DNA from: Todiramphus chloris collaris
Lineage: Eukaryota > Chordata > Aves > Coraciiformes > Alcedinidae
Direction of reading: 5' to 3'
Length of the DNA stretch: 64,000 bases
Assembly (NCBI GenBank): GCA_025345505.1
Contig: JANVCC010000049.1
Span: 7,097,568-7,161,567 of the forward strand
Positions 1 to 10,800 of the stretch are shown one piece after another; position 1 is the stretch's first letter; each line of letters begins with the position of its first letter. The notes beneath the pieces are model-generated. The model made no database searches and had not been told where the DNA came from. It saw nothing but the letters and a program-made list of their open reading frames with translations. The position numbers were made by a program, and so were the translations under genes.

Positions 1-2560
1 TCAAAGCTCCTGTTACAGCTCAACTTCGAAACCTTTCAAGTTTTGACTTGACCAAGTAGCAGGAGGAGTTGTAAAGGGAAAGCTGTAATGAGCAGGATGA
101 TGTGCTCCATGAAGGAATGCATTTTCCTCTTACTTTACACAGTAAAAAGTGGTGAGCGATAGCCACCATTTGATTTGTGCTTCTTGTTATTATGTTCATG
201 AGGGGTGTAGAAGCACCTTCTCCCTTTGACTTATGCTATGAGTAGCAAATGAACTGCTCCCGGGTTGTTCATCTTTATGGTCTCTATAACAAACCTCTCA
301 CCAGCCTTGGAGAAAGGGCCTTGGGCAAAAATCTGTTTTGACATCAAGGCACTGATTTCAGTTGGGATACCAAATGCTTACCCCTTTTTTCCCACTCCAC
401 CTGCAAATCTGCAGGTGTCTAACAAAAGCTATAGAGTAACAATTTCCTTTAAATTGAGTGTGTTCCCCATTGCCTCCCATGGAGAGGAAACGAACAGCCT
501 GTCATTTCTGCAAGGTCCTAACTTCACGTGCTTTGTGCGTGCGTATACACTCGTGCAAATTCAAGAAGGGCTCTATGAGGTGAAGGTAAAGAAGTGCAGC
601 TGCAGCTCTAACAGCTCGGCCGGCATCTTTGGTTTACAGCTGTTCTCTCTGGCTTCTGTCCAGCAGCAGTAATATGAAAAGACTTCACACAAAACCTCGC
701 ATCTTTTAACTTATCTGTGAAAGCACAAACTAGAAATAAGGAATCGGTTCAGGGTCACAAAGCTGAATTTGTTTCTCTGTTTCTTGAGGCACAGGTAATG
801 CTTCTAGATATGCCTTAAACCACACTGCCTTAAAACACTCTTCAGGCTCTGCTGTCAGTGCTGGCTTTACATAAAAGTGCTAGAAAGCACTCAGGGGCCT
901 TTTATTGCATTCTGCCATTGTGACATTGCCACCTCATATACCTGCAAACCCGTGCTCTTCAGGTTGCCAATGTTAGTTTTAGTGTGCTGATGGTAAATGG
1001 TTATTGGATGTATAGAGTCTCTGGTGTCAGGACCCTGGTGCAAAGGAGATACGGTTTCTTAGTTGCATTTCACCAAACTTGAGAGGGGCAACCACAAAAA
1101 AAAAGAAGCAGACTGCTAACCAATCATCTACCAGAGCTAATCTATGTACAGTTTTGAGACAGAAAACTTATTTTGTAGGTCTACTCAGACTTTCTGTGTA
1201 AACATTTCTGCTAAGTGAGGATTTCAAGTGATAATTCATAGACTGTGTGAAATAGTGTTGGTGTGTCCCATAAATATATTGCATTTGCCATGTGGCATTT
1301 GTGTCACCGCTGGCATCCCCTAAACACATTTTGCCAAAATTCACTTATATTTCAGAATTTTTTAGTTTCAGTAAATCCAGGACTTAAAACTATGGTCTGC
1401 TGTGAGCCTTTAAAAGATTTGTTAGCTGGGAGTAAAGCTCTGAGATTGTATGTGAGACACGGTCTTTGTACATTACATCATGACTTTGTAGGCTTTTCTA
1501 GGTCTGTAAGAAGAATTTATTTATTCATTTTTACTTAGAGACCAAAATATACTCTGTTACAGAAATGCATGCCTTTTTAAACTGTGCAAATGTACTGAAA
1601 TGCAGAGAGAGAAGACCTTCAAGACTGGTCTATTTTAGACTTTCAATAATCTGGAAGACTTTGATCTCCAGTGCTAAAGGCCTCACATCAGTGTGGTGCT
1701 CGATCCACCAGCCTTGATTAGGATTTGCTTTACAGTTCACAAAGCTTGATCAGCCAGAGGGATCATTGCATAGCAATGTGAGATGCTCCACTTCCCAGGT
1801 GCTGGGCACATTCCCCAGCCCAGAGAAGCAATCCAAAGTGCTGGGGTCACAGCACAGAATGCTTGATGTCCATTAATTTTAATTGATGCGATTCATAGTA
1901 AATAGGTGAGAGATTCACCATGTGAGTATGATCATTATCCCTTACCACTAGCGTATGCTTAGGGTTTCTCTGTTTATCAGACTGAATTATTTAGAGAAAT
2001 TAAACTGCAATTTCCACACTATCCATTAGCTGGAACTCTATTTGCATATAGCGGTTGGGTTTTGGCAATCAAAAAAGAGGAATATCCTGCACAGCAAGCT
2101 GTCTGCCAAAAAAAGATCCTCTGTGTCGTGCTTAAGACTGCGTAGGAATAGGAATGGTAAAAATAAGATGGGGACCAAATTAAACATCCATTTGAACAAG
2201 GACGTGCCTGCTAGAGAATAGGCTGTACTTGGTCCTGTATTTAGTATGGATCTCATCTGTAAAATTTCCTGGTGTTTGTTACAACACCCAAGTGGTAGTA
2301 AAGAAATTCATTGTAGCATTCCAGTTAAAACAGTGGCAGGCCAGGCAATAAGATGTGTGAAGGATTTATTTGGACCAATTTTATATGCATCATTACAAAA
2401 CAGTGGCAACAACACTTTAGACATGGCCACTTAATCATTTACTTGTTTTATCATAATGCAAGAGATACCTCTAGATGCCAGTATGAATATAAAAATATAA
2501 TTTGAAATGAGGAGTAAGTACTTACATTAGTGGGATTTTATCATGTCTGGAATCTTAAAT
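1..2560. other. Upstream intergenic DNA, no gene seen
   Basis: Moderately AT-rich DNA with frequent stops in all frames. The longest Met-initiated frame (265-672, 135 codons) resembles no protein family I know and has no clear splice or codon context. I recognise no repeat family or RNA gene here. It lies about 5 kb upstream of the FGF13 1Y exon, so it is upstream of that promoter unless longer 5' exons exist. Confidence 0.6.
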
Positions 2561-2562
2561 TT

Positions 2563-2622
2563 AAGGCCTAATCCTGTTCCATCTGAATGCAGGGAGAGTT
2601 TTACTTCAGGTTTAACTGGGAA
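2563..2622. repeat. Possible ancient amniote interspersed-repeat remnant
   Basis: The wording 'ggcctaatcctgttcc' followed by 'gagttttacttcagg' resembles the decayed 'gcctgatcctg ... gggagtttt' pattern of old repeats in reptile and bird genomes. This is from memory of the pattern only. The match is short and diverged, so it could be chance. Confidence 0.25.
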
Positions 2623-2680
2623 CATACCAGGAACCATCATGACAAAGCTAATTTAAACTCGCTGGACTGCTTTAAAGGCG

Positions 2681-2707
2681 TGACGTAAAATTCCTTCTAT
2701 ATAAAAG
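2681..2707 (+). promoter_or_regulatory. CRE-like site plus TATA box, candidate core promoter
   Basis: TGACGTAA at 2681-2688 is a CREB/ATF-type half site. A strong TATA box, TATATAAAAG, follows at 2698-2707. A plus-strand transcript would be expected to start about 25-32 bases further on, near 2728-2735. The motifs are read directly; promoter activity is inferred. The site is about 4.3 kb upstream of the FGF13 1Y start codon, so it could serve an upstream 5' exon, an unrelated noncoding RNA, or nothing. Confidence 0.35.
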
Positions 2708-2739
2708 AGTGGAATCTGGACCTTTTACAAACCACTGCC

Positions 2740-4667
2740 TGCAGAAAAAAAAAAAGGAGAAAATCTCAATTTGAGAGCAAGCCAAAGAACCAAGGAAAAA
2801 GTACACTGAGGAGCAATGCCACTACGGTGCCTCTGTGAGTTCCAGAAGTCCTCAGGGGTTATATGTCTCTCTAGGTATTTTATGCGGGTAGGAAAGGCAT
2901 GTTCATGACTTTGAGTCTGTGTTTTATGGACAAACCATACAGCTATTGGACATCAAGCAGCAATAGTTGTGTTGTATAAAGGCACTTAGAGTTTACAATT
3001 TCAGATTGTAAATGATACTTGACTTATCCAAGCCTGTGCCAAGTCAGAACCTTCTGGGAGACGTTGCCTGGGGGGAATAAATACCCTCTGCAGAGGCACA
3101 GCTCCGTGCAGCACATCGGCTCTGTTGAGCCTGTTTCCAGAGGGCGACCCTGCGTTGCAAGTATGCAGGGAGCCCAAATATGATCTGCTGCGTGTGTCTC
3201 TCTGCTGCAAAAGCCTCATGTTTCACTTCACACTTACAGCTTGTGAGACCTTGTTGTGCTTGGGGCAATCAGGTCTCTCCCTCTGGGCAGGCAAGTTCAG
3301 GAACCATAAAAGGGTAGAGATGATGCTTCAACTGTTTGTGCTGCCTTGCTGGCACTCTGTTTAGATGACTCCATCCCAGTCTTGGGAGGAGCATGAAAGG
3401 TGTGTAATTAAAGCTATTTATTATATTTGGCTTAAACTCGTTCTCCCTCCACCAAAGAGAGTTGAATTAAAACCCTCCCAAGCCACTCAGGTGGATAAAG
3501 AACGCCTAAGCAGCCTTTACACAGGACACGTCACATTTCTTTGTATTAAACACCACTAAATTTTCTTCCACTGGGTACCTGATTTATCTGGAGGTGCAGA
3601 AGTTATTTCTAATTCAGAAACTCAGAGAATGCTGTCAGTGAGAGATACAAACTCTGCATCACAGCCACATGTAGGTACGCTTCTGCATAAGCCTGGCTGT
3701 GATACGTAGCTTGTTGTGTATCTGTTCCATCACCACAGCATCTGTGTGCTTCTCCAGCTTCCAGTATTATAGCTGTAAAGCAGTGAAGTGACACTTTTCC
3801 CTACTATAGTTGGGAAAGTGATCTACAGAGATACTAAAGAGCAGATTCATGTTTAACTATTTGTTAGTTAAAATTTTGTTGCAAAGCCAAACCATACGTG
3901 ATCTACCATGATCCAGAGATGTTCACATCGAAGCAAGGAACTGATGAGGGAATCAAAACATGTATCAGTGTCCCAACTCCAAATTCCCTCTCCACTAGGA
4001 TACTTGAGCCACCAAGGTAGCTTTAAAAGTAAAAGCTGTGCAAACTGCACCCAGACTGCAATAAGCCATAGTGCAAATCCCTTCATATTTTGCATGTATA
4101 ATACTAGATGTCATTACTATTTTAACTGACACTTCTAAGCCTTGCAAACTAGTAAGAGGAAAAACAAACTCATTTCAGAACAGCAGGGTAAGCTCTCTCT
4201 GCCCACCAGTAGGTGCAGGTCATCTGCAACCTGCTGAGCTGCTGCCTCCTCCTTGCTATGTTTAGTTTGAGTGTATAGGCCTCATCTGGTCAACATAATA
4301 ACTGCTCCTGTAAACCTTAACAGATCTCCTGGCAAAGGTGAGAATAGCTAATGTAAGGCAAGTTCACTGTCAGCACTAAGCACAGCATTTATCAGTGGCC
4401 TCTGGTGTTGAAAAGACCAGAAGTGTGAATTGTCTGTAACTCTCATCAAAGTCATTGCAAGCACCTTTGAAAAATCAGGGTCTAAGTTGTTAAATGTTGA
4501 CAGCTGAAATCTGACAGCTGGGACTCACTGGCTCAGATGAACCACAGAATCCCTCCTTCCCCAGTTCTGACTTTCTGGTTTCAGTGGTCCAGGTTCAGCT
4601 GAAGAGAAATAGCCAAGAGAAAGCCCAACTTTTTGATCCTCCTGGCAGGTGTCTGAAGGGTTAAGTT
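2740..4667. other. Intergenic DNA, nothing recognised
   Basis: No coding region, RNA gene or repeat family could be supported. Short frames of 60-79 codons are scattered on both strands and overlap one another, as expected by chance. A GT (GTGAGT) at about 2831 could be a splice donor for a transcript from the 2.7-kb promoter candidate, but nothing else supports that. Confidence 0.55.
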
Positions 4668-4707
4668 AAAAAAAAAAAAAAAGAAAAACACAACAAAACA
4701 CAGAAAA
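4668..4707. repeat. Poly-A / A-C low-complexity tract
   Basis: A run of As followed by A/C-only DNA (aaaacacaacaaaacac), about 65 bp before a CR1 fragment. One of many A/C-only tracts in the window. Confidence 0.8.
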
Positions 4708-4770
4708 GGCTGAAGTGGAAGAGCCTTATATTAAGAGCACTCTAAATCCACTATCACCAGAGAGTTTACT

Positions 4771-4936
4771 GAATCATAGAACCACTTAGGTTGGAAAAGA
4801 CCTTTAAGATCATCAAGCCCAACTGTTAACCCAGTACTGCCAAGTCTACTGCTAAAACACATCCCTGAATGCCACATCTACACATCTTCTACATCCCTGC
4901 AGGGATGGTAACTCCACCACTTCCCCGAGCAGCCTG
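4771..4936 (-). mobile_element. CR1 LINE 3' fragment, minus strand
   Basis: Begins with 'gaatcatagaaccactt' and continues 'aggttggaaaagacc', 'aagatcatcaagcccaac'. This is the reverse complement of the CR1 3' untranslated end. The copy runs only to about the 'agcagcctg' segment, so it is severely 5'-truncated, which is normal for CR1. Divergence from the consensus is obvious, suggesting an old insertion. No coding capacity remains. Confidence 0.85.
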
Positions 4937-7035
4937 AAAGATGAAACAAAAGCCTAAGCCATGAAACAAAGCTGACACTGCCCGGACAATTCCTTGGTTC
5001 CAGAAACAAAGGAGAGGTTGTTCATGCTGAAGACAGATGCATGGAGGTCTGGAAAAGCTCTAGTTGAAGCCTTGGGGTTCAGTTTTGCACTTTATGCGTT
5101 TCTTAGGGGAAAATCGTTTAATAAGTGTGAGCTCAAAGGTCTTCTAAGGGGCAGCTTTGATCCTGGCTCTTCATTTTTAAACACCTTGATTTTCCTAATC
5201 ACACCTGTGTGAGGTAGGGATGGGGCTTTACCCCACGCCGTGGGCCAGCTGTGGGCTGTTATCTCGTTTACCCGGGTGATGTTCTGGCTCCTGGCAGCCC
5301 AGCCACCCTTCCGGCGGGGCAGGAGCAAGGCTGGGACCCCGCTGGGCTCGGTAAGCCGATCTGCCTTCAGCTGTCTTCGGTGCAAGGGGCGGGTGAAGGG
5401 GGAGGAATTCGGCTTCGCTAAAAATAACGGCGGTGCGGCCCCGGCGGCTGCTGCCTGCCCCGGAGACCCCCGGTGCGGGGCTTGCACTGGCGGGGGCGTT
5501 GTCTCTCCTGCCCTGGGGGCAGGATAAACGGAGGAGTGCCCCGCAGGCCCGGAGATGGCTGTGCCCTGAGCATATCGCTTTCCCCTAGCGGGTACCCAAT
5601 CCTGCTTTGTTCCCTGCTGCTCTTGGAGAAGTCTGCCGTGCCCCCCTTCCAAACAGGCCACTTTGGGGGCAGCTTGGGAAGTCTATCTACTGCACCGAGG
5701 GGCTCCCCAGGCGCTTCGCGGCTCACCCTTCCCAACGCTTTATTTTCGGCGCTGCCGAGCAGGGCGAGGCTCCGTGGGGCACCGGCTGCGTCGGGTTTCC
5801 CCCGCCCGGCTTCCCTGCGCGGCCCGCGGGGTCAAGCGATGGGTACCGGCTGCCTGCGCTCCCTGCCCCGGCAGCGGCCCTGCTCGTAGGAAGTTTTGTC
5901 TCTGCCCAAGAGGACGGGGAGAGGGCTGGGGGGGGAGAAGCGGTTTTGTTGCACAGGTGAGAGGAGCTTTGGCTGCTCTTGGGGGGGTCCCTTCCTCCTC
6001 CTCCTCGACAGGGAATGGGGGGAAGAAGCAAGGTGGGGCGGGTTGGAGCGAGACGGTGGAGGCTCTGAGTGTCCCCCAGGTTAAAGGCAGCCAGATGTGT
6101 CCCCCTGTTCTTTTCAGGTCCCCCCCCCCACCTCCTCCGGGTGTACGCCGGCTCTTCGTACTCCCGCGGCGGCAGCAACAGGCTGTCGGTATCGGGACAG
6201 GGACAAGCCCTGGGACGGGAACCTCCTCTTTATGGGATGGGGGGCTTGGGAGCGGGTCCCCACGGTCCGTGCCACCCCCAGCCTAACGCTGGGGCAGCGT
6301 CCCGGGGCTGGAGGGCAGCAGGGATGCGTGTTGCCCCCCTCGGTACCGTTTCATGGGGGTCCGGGCTGGGTGAGGAGGAAGGGGATGCGCGGACCCGAGG
6401 GGCTGGAAGGAGCAGCTCCTGCTCTTCCCGCTGCCGGCGAGCGTAAACCTGCCGCCTCTTCTGCAGTGCCGGGGACTCGCGTCCTCCTCCTCCTATCCGC
6501 GGCTGCAGCTCTGCTGCTCCATCCCATTATTATTAGGGGAGGATGCGAAAAGGAAAAAAACCGAAACCCAACACACCCAAGCAAACAACTAAAGCCCCCC
6601 CTCTTCGACTCACGGTACACCCTCCCCGCGGTCGGTGGGACTTCCAGGACCGGCTGCGCTTCCCTGGCCCTGGGGAGGGGAGGCAGAGCCGGGGAGGCGG
6701 GGGAAAGGAGGGGGCCGGGGCCAGGCAGACACAGGGAAAATCGCTTTTGTCTCCGGCACGGCGAGCGGCGCAGGGGCTCGGTGCTGCGGCTGCCGGAGCC
6801 CCCCGCTCACCGCCCCGCTCTGCTCCCGCAGGCTCCGAGGCTCCGTGCCGGGAAGCGGGCAGCTCGCCGGCTCTTCAATATTATTTTTCCCCTCCCCTTC
6901 TGTTGGTGTTATTTCTGCCTTTTCGGCGTAGAGGATCCCCACACACGCACGCACGCTGCCCCCCGCCCGAGGTTTCTTTGGGTCCAGCCGGAACCCGCGA
7001 CGCTCCCGGGGATTTTCCCACCCAAGCTGGGGTCT

Positions 7036-7084
7036 ATGAGCGGGAAGGTGATCAAGCCAAAAGAAGAGAAAGATGCTTCCAAGG
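7036..7084 (+). CDS. FGF13: FGF13 (FHF2) alternative first coding exon 1Y
   Basis: FGF13 is an intracellular FGF homologous factor. It is not secreted and does not activate FGF receptors as a classic ligand. It binds the carboxy-terminal tails of voltage-gated sodium channels and has been reported to stabilise neuronal microtubules. Alternative first exons give isoforms with different amino termini joined to one beta-trefoil core. The exon reads MSGKVIKPKEEKDASK, which I recognise as the 1Y amino terminus; in the human form I recall Thr instead of Ile at residue 6. After 16 codons one G remains before GTAAGG, so the donor splits a codon after its first base. That fits the K|V junction (AAG G|TT) to the downstream 1V segment VLDDAPPGT. 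The start context is weak (T at -3, A at +4). The frame stays open upstream to 6097, but the conserved peptide starts at 7036. The core exons are not in the window. Confidence 0.88.
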
Positions 7085-7090
7085 GTAAGG
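7085..7090 (+). other. FGF13: Splice donor of FGF13 exon 1Y
   Basis: AAGG|GTAAGG is close to the vertebrate 5' splice-site consensus. Placing the cut here leaves one coding base, the phase needed to join the known downstream FGF13 segment. A cut one base earlier would give GG, not GT. Confidence 0.85.
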
Positions 7091-7505
7091 CAGGCGCAGC
7101 CGCTCCGGTAACCAGCATGTTCCCCGGCCCGACCGCGGACAGCCCGACCTTACCGGGCTGGCGGGGGGTGGCTGGGGGGGGAGGAATGTGGTGGTTTGCA
7201 CCGCTTCGGTGAGAGTCCGTAGCTCGGGGACCCCGGGCACGGGGGGGAGAACCGGCTGTGCCCGGCGTGCGGGGCGCTGCACCGGCACCCCGGCACGGAG
7301 GGTGGGGGCGGCCGGCTCAATGCGGCACCGGCGAAAGTAAGTGCCCCCTCCCGCCCCGCCGGGAAGAGCCGGCTCCCCTGCCGCGGGCCGGGCGGGGGCT
7401 CGGTGCTGCTGGCGGCCCTGGCCCTGGCCCCGGCGTGCCGGGGCGGCGGAGCGGGGAACCATCGCCATGGAGACGCGGAGCCGGGGCACCGCCGGTGCGA
7501 AGGAT

Positions 7506-7537
7506 GGGGGGGGTTGCATGTGGACCCCCCCCCCCCC
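7506..7537 (+). other. G8/C13 hairpin with TGCATG in the loop
   Basis: Eight Gs (7506-7513), then the 11-base spacer TTGCATGTGGA, then thirteen Cs (7525-7537). In RNA this would fold into an eight-pair G-C stem presenting UGCAUG in the loop. It lies about 420 bases into the intron. Confidence 0.55.
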
Positions 7538-7709
7538 TCCCCAGCGGGAGCTGGAGACCGGGGACTGCCCCAACCCGGCTCCCCCCAGGACCGGCGGGGC
7601 AGCTGGGCGCATGCAGGGGGCAGCGTGCATGCCCGGGGGGGGGCTGCAGTGCATGCAGGGTGTCCCTCCCCTCCCGGGGGTTGCATGATGCCGGGGGGGA
7701 AGGTGCATG
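7515..7709 (+). promoter_or_regulatory. Cluster of TGCATG (RBFOX-type) motifs downstream of exon 1Y
   Basis: TGCATG occurs at 7515, 7626, 7650, 7682 and 7704, with CGCATG at 7608. That is six GCATG cores in 195 bases, where one hexamer is expected by chance about every 4 kb. UGCAUG is the binding word of the RBFOX splicing factors, which often act from the intron downstream of a regulated exon. Several copies sit in similar G-rich surroundings, so local duplication may have made the array. Binding is inferred. Confidence 0.5.
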
Positions 7710-7800
7710 CACAGGTGCCTCTGCCCCCCTCTCCTTCGGGCTCCGCATCCCCCCGCGCAGCTCGCTCTGCGGTGGTGTTCCCTACTCTCAGGGCTGTAGG

Positions 7801-10800
7801 AGTACACGCGATAAGTAGCTGGTGTGTGTGCGCTTGGCTATCTCTCCAGGCAGGAGTTGGTCTGTGTATTTGTAGATAAATCTGTATCCGATAATCTTTG
7901 CAAACGTACACCTGGGTGGTCGGCTGGCACTGGTCGGATACCCAGGAGAAGGGGATGCTCTCGGCCTCCCTGAAAGAGGAAAAAAAGTGCTCCTTATTTA
8001 CTAGTTCTATAAAACGTCAACAGACGCTTTCCTGGCGTTTACTTTTTTACCATCCTGAGAGGCCAAAACAAAGCAATTAATCTTTTCTATTCTTTTTTTA
8101 AAAAAACTTTTTGTTTACTTCATTTTGAAAGTTTGTGTTTAACACTAGATTTTTGACACCTTTTTTCTTTTGCGGGGTTTTTAATGTTCTTTCCACACCC
8201 CCCACCCCCAACTCTCCAGTTCCGTGTTATTTCCTATGTTGAAAACCTTAGTGTTTTACTCAGTTTATTTATTTTACTTTTCACAATAAAGTTCACTGTT
8301 CAGAAGCACCGCAAAACCTTACCTTTTCTAAATGATTATTTTTTTCCCTTTCCATTATTTTCTTTGATGTTGAGTATTTTTTATGGTGGCCTTATTGACT
8401 GAAGTGCTCTTTTAATAATTTATTAAGCATTGCAGAACAAAAGCTTCCTGCCTTTCTTAGGAATTGCTTTGTGTGATTTTTAGGACTGTGTCATAATCCT
8501 ACAAAGAAAAAAATTTCAATACTTGGGCTATACTTTCTCAAAAGCTTGTTTCTAAAATCAAACTATGATTACTAGTTGTGGTGACTTACTAACTTCATAT
8601 TTGACATTGCTTGTGCATAGGCTTGGGGGGCCATACATGTATTTCAAAACACTGGAACAAAAGCATGGTATCTATTGTTAATGAGTCAATAACGACTTAG
8701 GCATGCAAAGCTTTGATTCCTGTGGTGACAGTGTACCAGAAGGTCTGTGTTCTGAGAATCCCAAGAAAAAACAGTTGATGCTGATACTCTGCTTTCAGGA
8801 GCTGCTGATACAATCTTTGAGCTGATCTAAAAAACTTTCTCTGTTACCACAAAATAAAGAGGAGGTTTTAGATACAGCAGGAGGAGCTGGTGCACGTATG
8901 AGGTTGTTTGGTACTGCTGTAGAAAAGCGAGTGATGGTTACAGGCTGTGCAATATGCTTTCAGAAAGGGTCCAGGTACAGTGGTAAGGAGGTAGTATTCA
9001 CTGTACAGCCTTCTTTAGCCTCTTGTCTCATAAACTAAAATAGGGAATGTTTTTTCCTCTGAACCACCTGGATTTTCTTCTGGTGATTGCAAGTAGTATT
9101 GTTCTTAATTGGAACATTTAAATTGGATCTGGCATGCTAACAACAGGCTGATTTATTTATTTAATACAATGAAACAGTAATTTATCTGGAAAGGATGGGA
9201 TACCATTTCCTACACATTTCTGTAGCTAGACTGTGGCACTGTCTATACTTCAGTCCTGACAGAAGCTTCTGTGTTTCTAAGTTAGTTCTTCACTCTTTCG
9301 AAGAACAATGTAATCAGGTTTCAAATGAAAGTAGCTTATTGTGGCAATATGTTCATGTACCTCACATTCTGTAAGATATATGATGTAGTTTTAATATCTG
9401 CTGTAAATGCAGATGTCCTAGGGCTGTAACTGCATAATAAATGTGGAATACTTTGTTAGTGAGAATAGCATCAGCCTTTCTTACTCCTGAAACTTTCTTA
9501 TGCATTACAGGGTCATTCATGAGATAGAGACTTTGCTGTAGTTCTCTACAGAACTTGGGATGGGCCATAATCAGCCTTAATGTAAAGAACTGCATCGTGT
9601 AAGTTGTTGAATTGCACTTTCTACAACCAGGTTTTGGAGCGGGTCTTCATAGCAAATGCTGGTTTATACAGAACCTTGCAAGGCCATGGATTTTGGTGGG
9701 TGTGAGCACAGTTCAGTGCAAGTAGTTACTGTCTTGCAATAGGTGTTTTCTTTTAAATTATCCTCTCTGGTAAAGCCTGTTGTGGTGTCAGTGGAGTTGC
9801 ACAGTGTGACAGAAGTACCAGCATCTATTTTAAAAGTTTTTTGGTTATTTTTTTAATTTTCATGCCTTTTCTTAAGCCAAAGAGGAACGTAATTGCTTGC
9901 TTCAGAGTTCATTGGCCCTGCTTATAAGTATTGTCTAGAAAAATCCAGTGATGACTGACTTGCTTAAAATTCATCTGCTTTCAAAACTGGCTGTGGATGT
10001 TTGAGAATTAACTATCCCAATCTAAATAAAGCTTATGGATTAACATAATGAAGTCAGGGATATGCACCTTTACTCTCTGCGAAACACTGCATTAACTGTG
10101 AATGTATATGTATAAGATTATGGCATTGGCTTTTTTTGTCGTTGTTGTTGCTTAACTGTGTGAGTGTCGGAGAGCTGGAGGATACCGTAAGCCCAAGTAG
10201 CCTCCAAGCTGTCTCAGAAAGGTAGATTGGCAGTGCTGTTGCTCCAGAGTGGGGGCTGTTTGTGGTAGAAAGCAGCTTGTTTCAGAGAGCAGCTTTTTCC
10301 TGGCTGTGTGGGTGGTTTCAAGCATGGGGCAGGTTCCCATGTCTCTTCTCACTTTGCACTCTCTCTGGGGTTTGCAGGATCTGGGTAACAACATCTCAGC
10401 ATCCTGCAGTGGTAGTCTGATGGGTGGTAACAGCTCTTCTTCAATGGAAGTTGGGTTATGTGCTCAGGAAACCATTCCCACTGGCAGCAGCGCTGTTCCC
10501 ACCGGTCAGGTTCATTTCCTGCCACACAATTGGTGTGCAGAGAGCCGTGTTTGTGGCAGGACAGGTGACTTTCCCCAGTTCTCCCTCAAAAAGCTGTTGC
10601 TTTGCCCTTGAGAACAGTGTATGCACTTTCCTCAGTGAGCCTTGGGGCTGTATCAATGCAAACCATTTTGAATGAAGTATTTGTTAACCTTTTATCTAGG
10701 GGAGAGGCATGGGGCAGTAGGAGAATATAGGGCATTAGAAAGTGAGCTGGGACCTGCTGAGATCCTTGTACTTTGGATCTGGGCCTTAAAGAGCTCATGC

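Larger units (their letters stand above)
5222..7800. promoter_or_regulatory. FGF13: CpG island, FGF13 1Y promoter region
   Basis: An abrupt change from AT-rich flanks to very GC-rich DNA dense in CpG, with homopolymer G and C runs and Sp1-type GGGCGG boxes (near 5385 and 6034). The FGF13 1Y coding exon lies inside it, so it most likely contains that transcript's start and 5' UTR. I see no convincing TATA box, typical of CpG-island promoters. Long open frames on both strands here, up to 371 codons, reflect scarcity of AT-rich stop codons rather than genes. A pyrimidine-rich stretch ending in 'cgcag' near 6831 could be a splice acceptor for a longer 5' UTR, with low confidence. Confidence 0.85.

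Noticed and set aside
5092..5735. Minus-strand frames of 189 and 105 codons at the island's left edge
   Set aside because: No domain or recognisable peptide, and they overlap equally long plus-strand frames.
6097..7212. 371-codon plus-strand open frame in the CpG island
   Set aside because: Only the last part (from 7036 to the donor at 7084) is recognisable coding. The upstream part is Pro/Arg/Gly-rich with no domain, as expected where GC content removes stop codons.
7052..7911. Minus-strand frames of 251-253 codons in the CpG island
   Set aside because: Overlapping low-complexity Pro/Arg/Ala frames in several phases, no homology recognised, and explained by GC richness.
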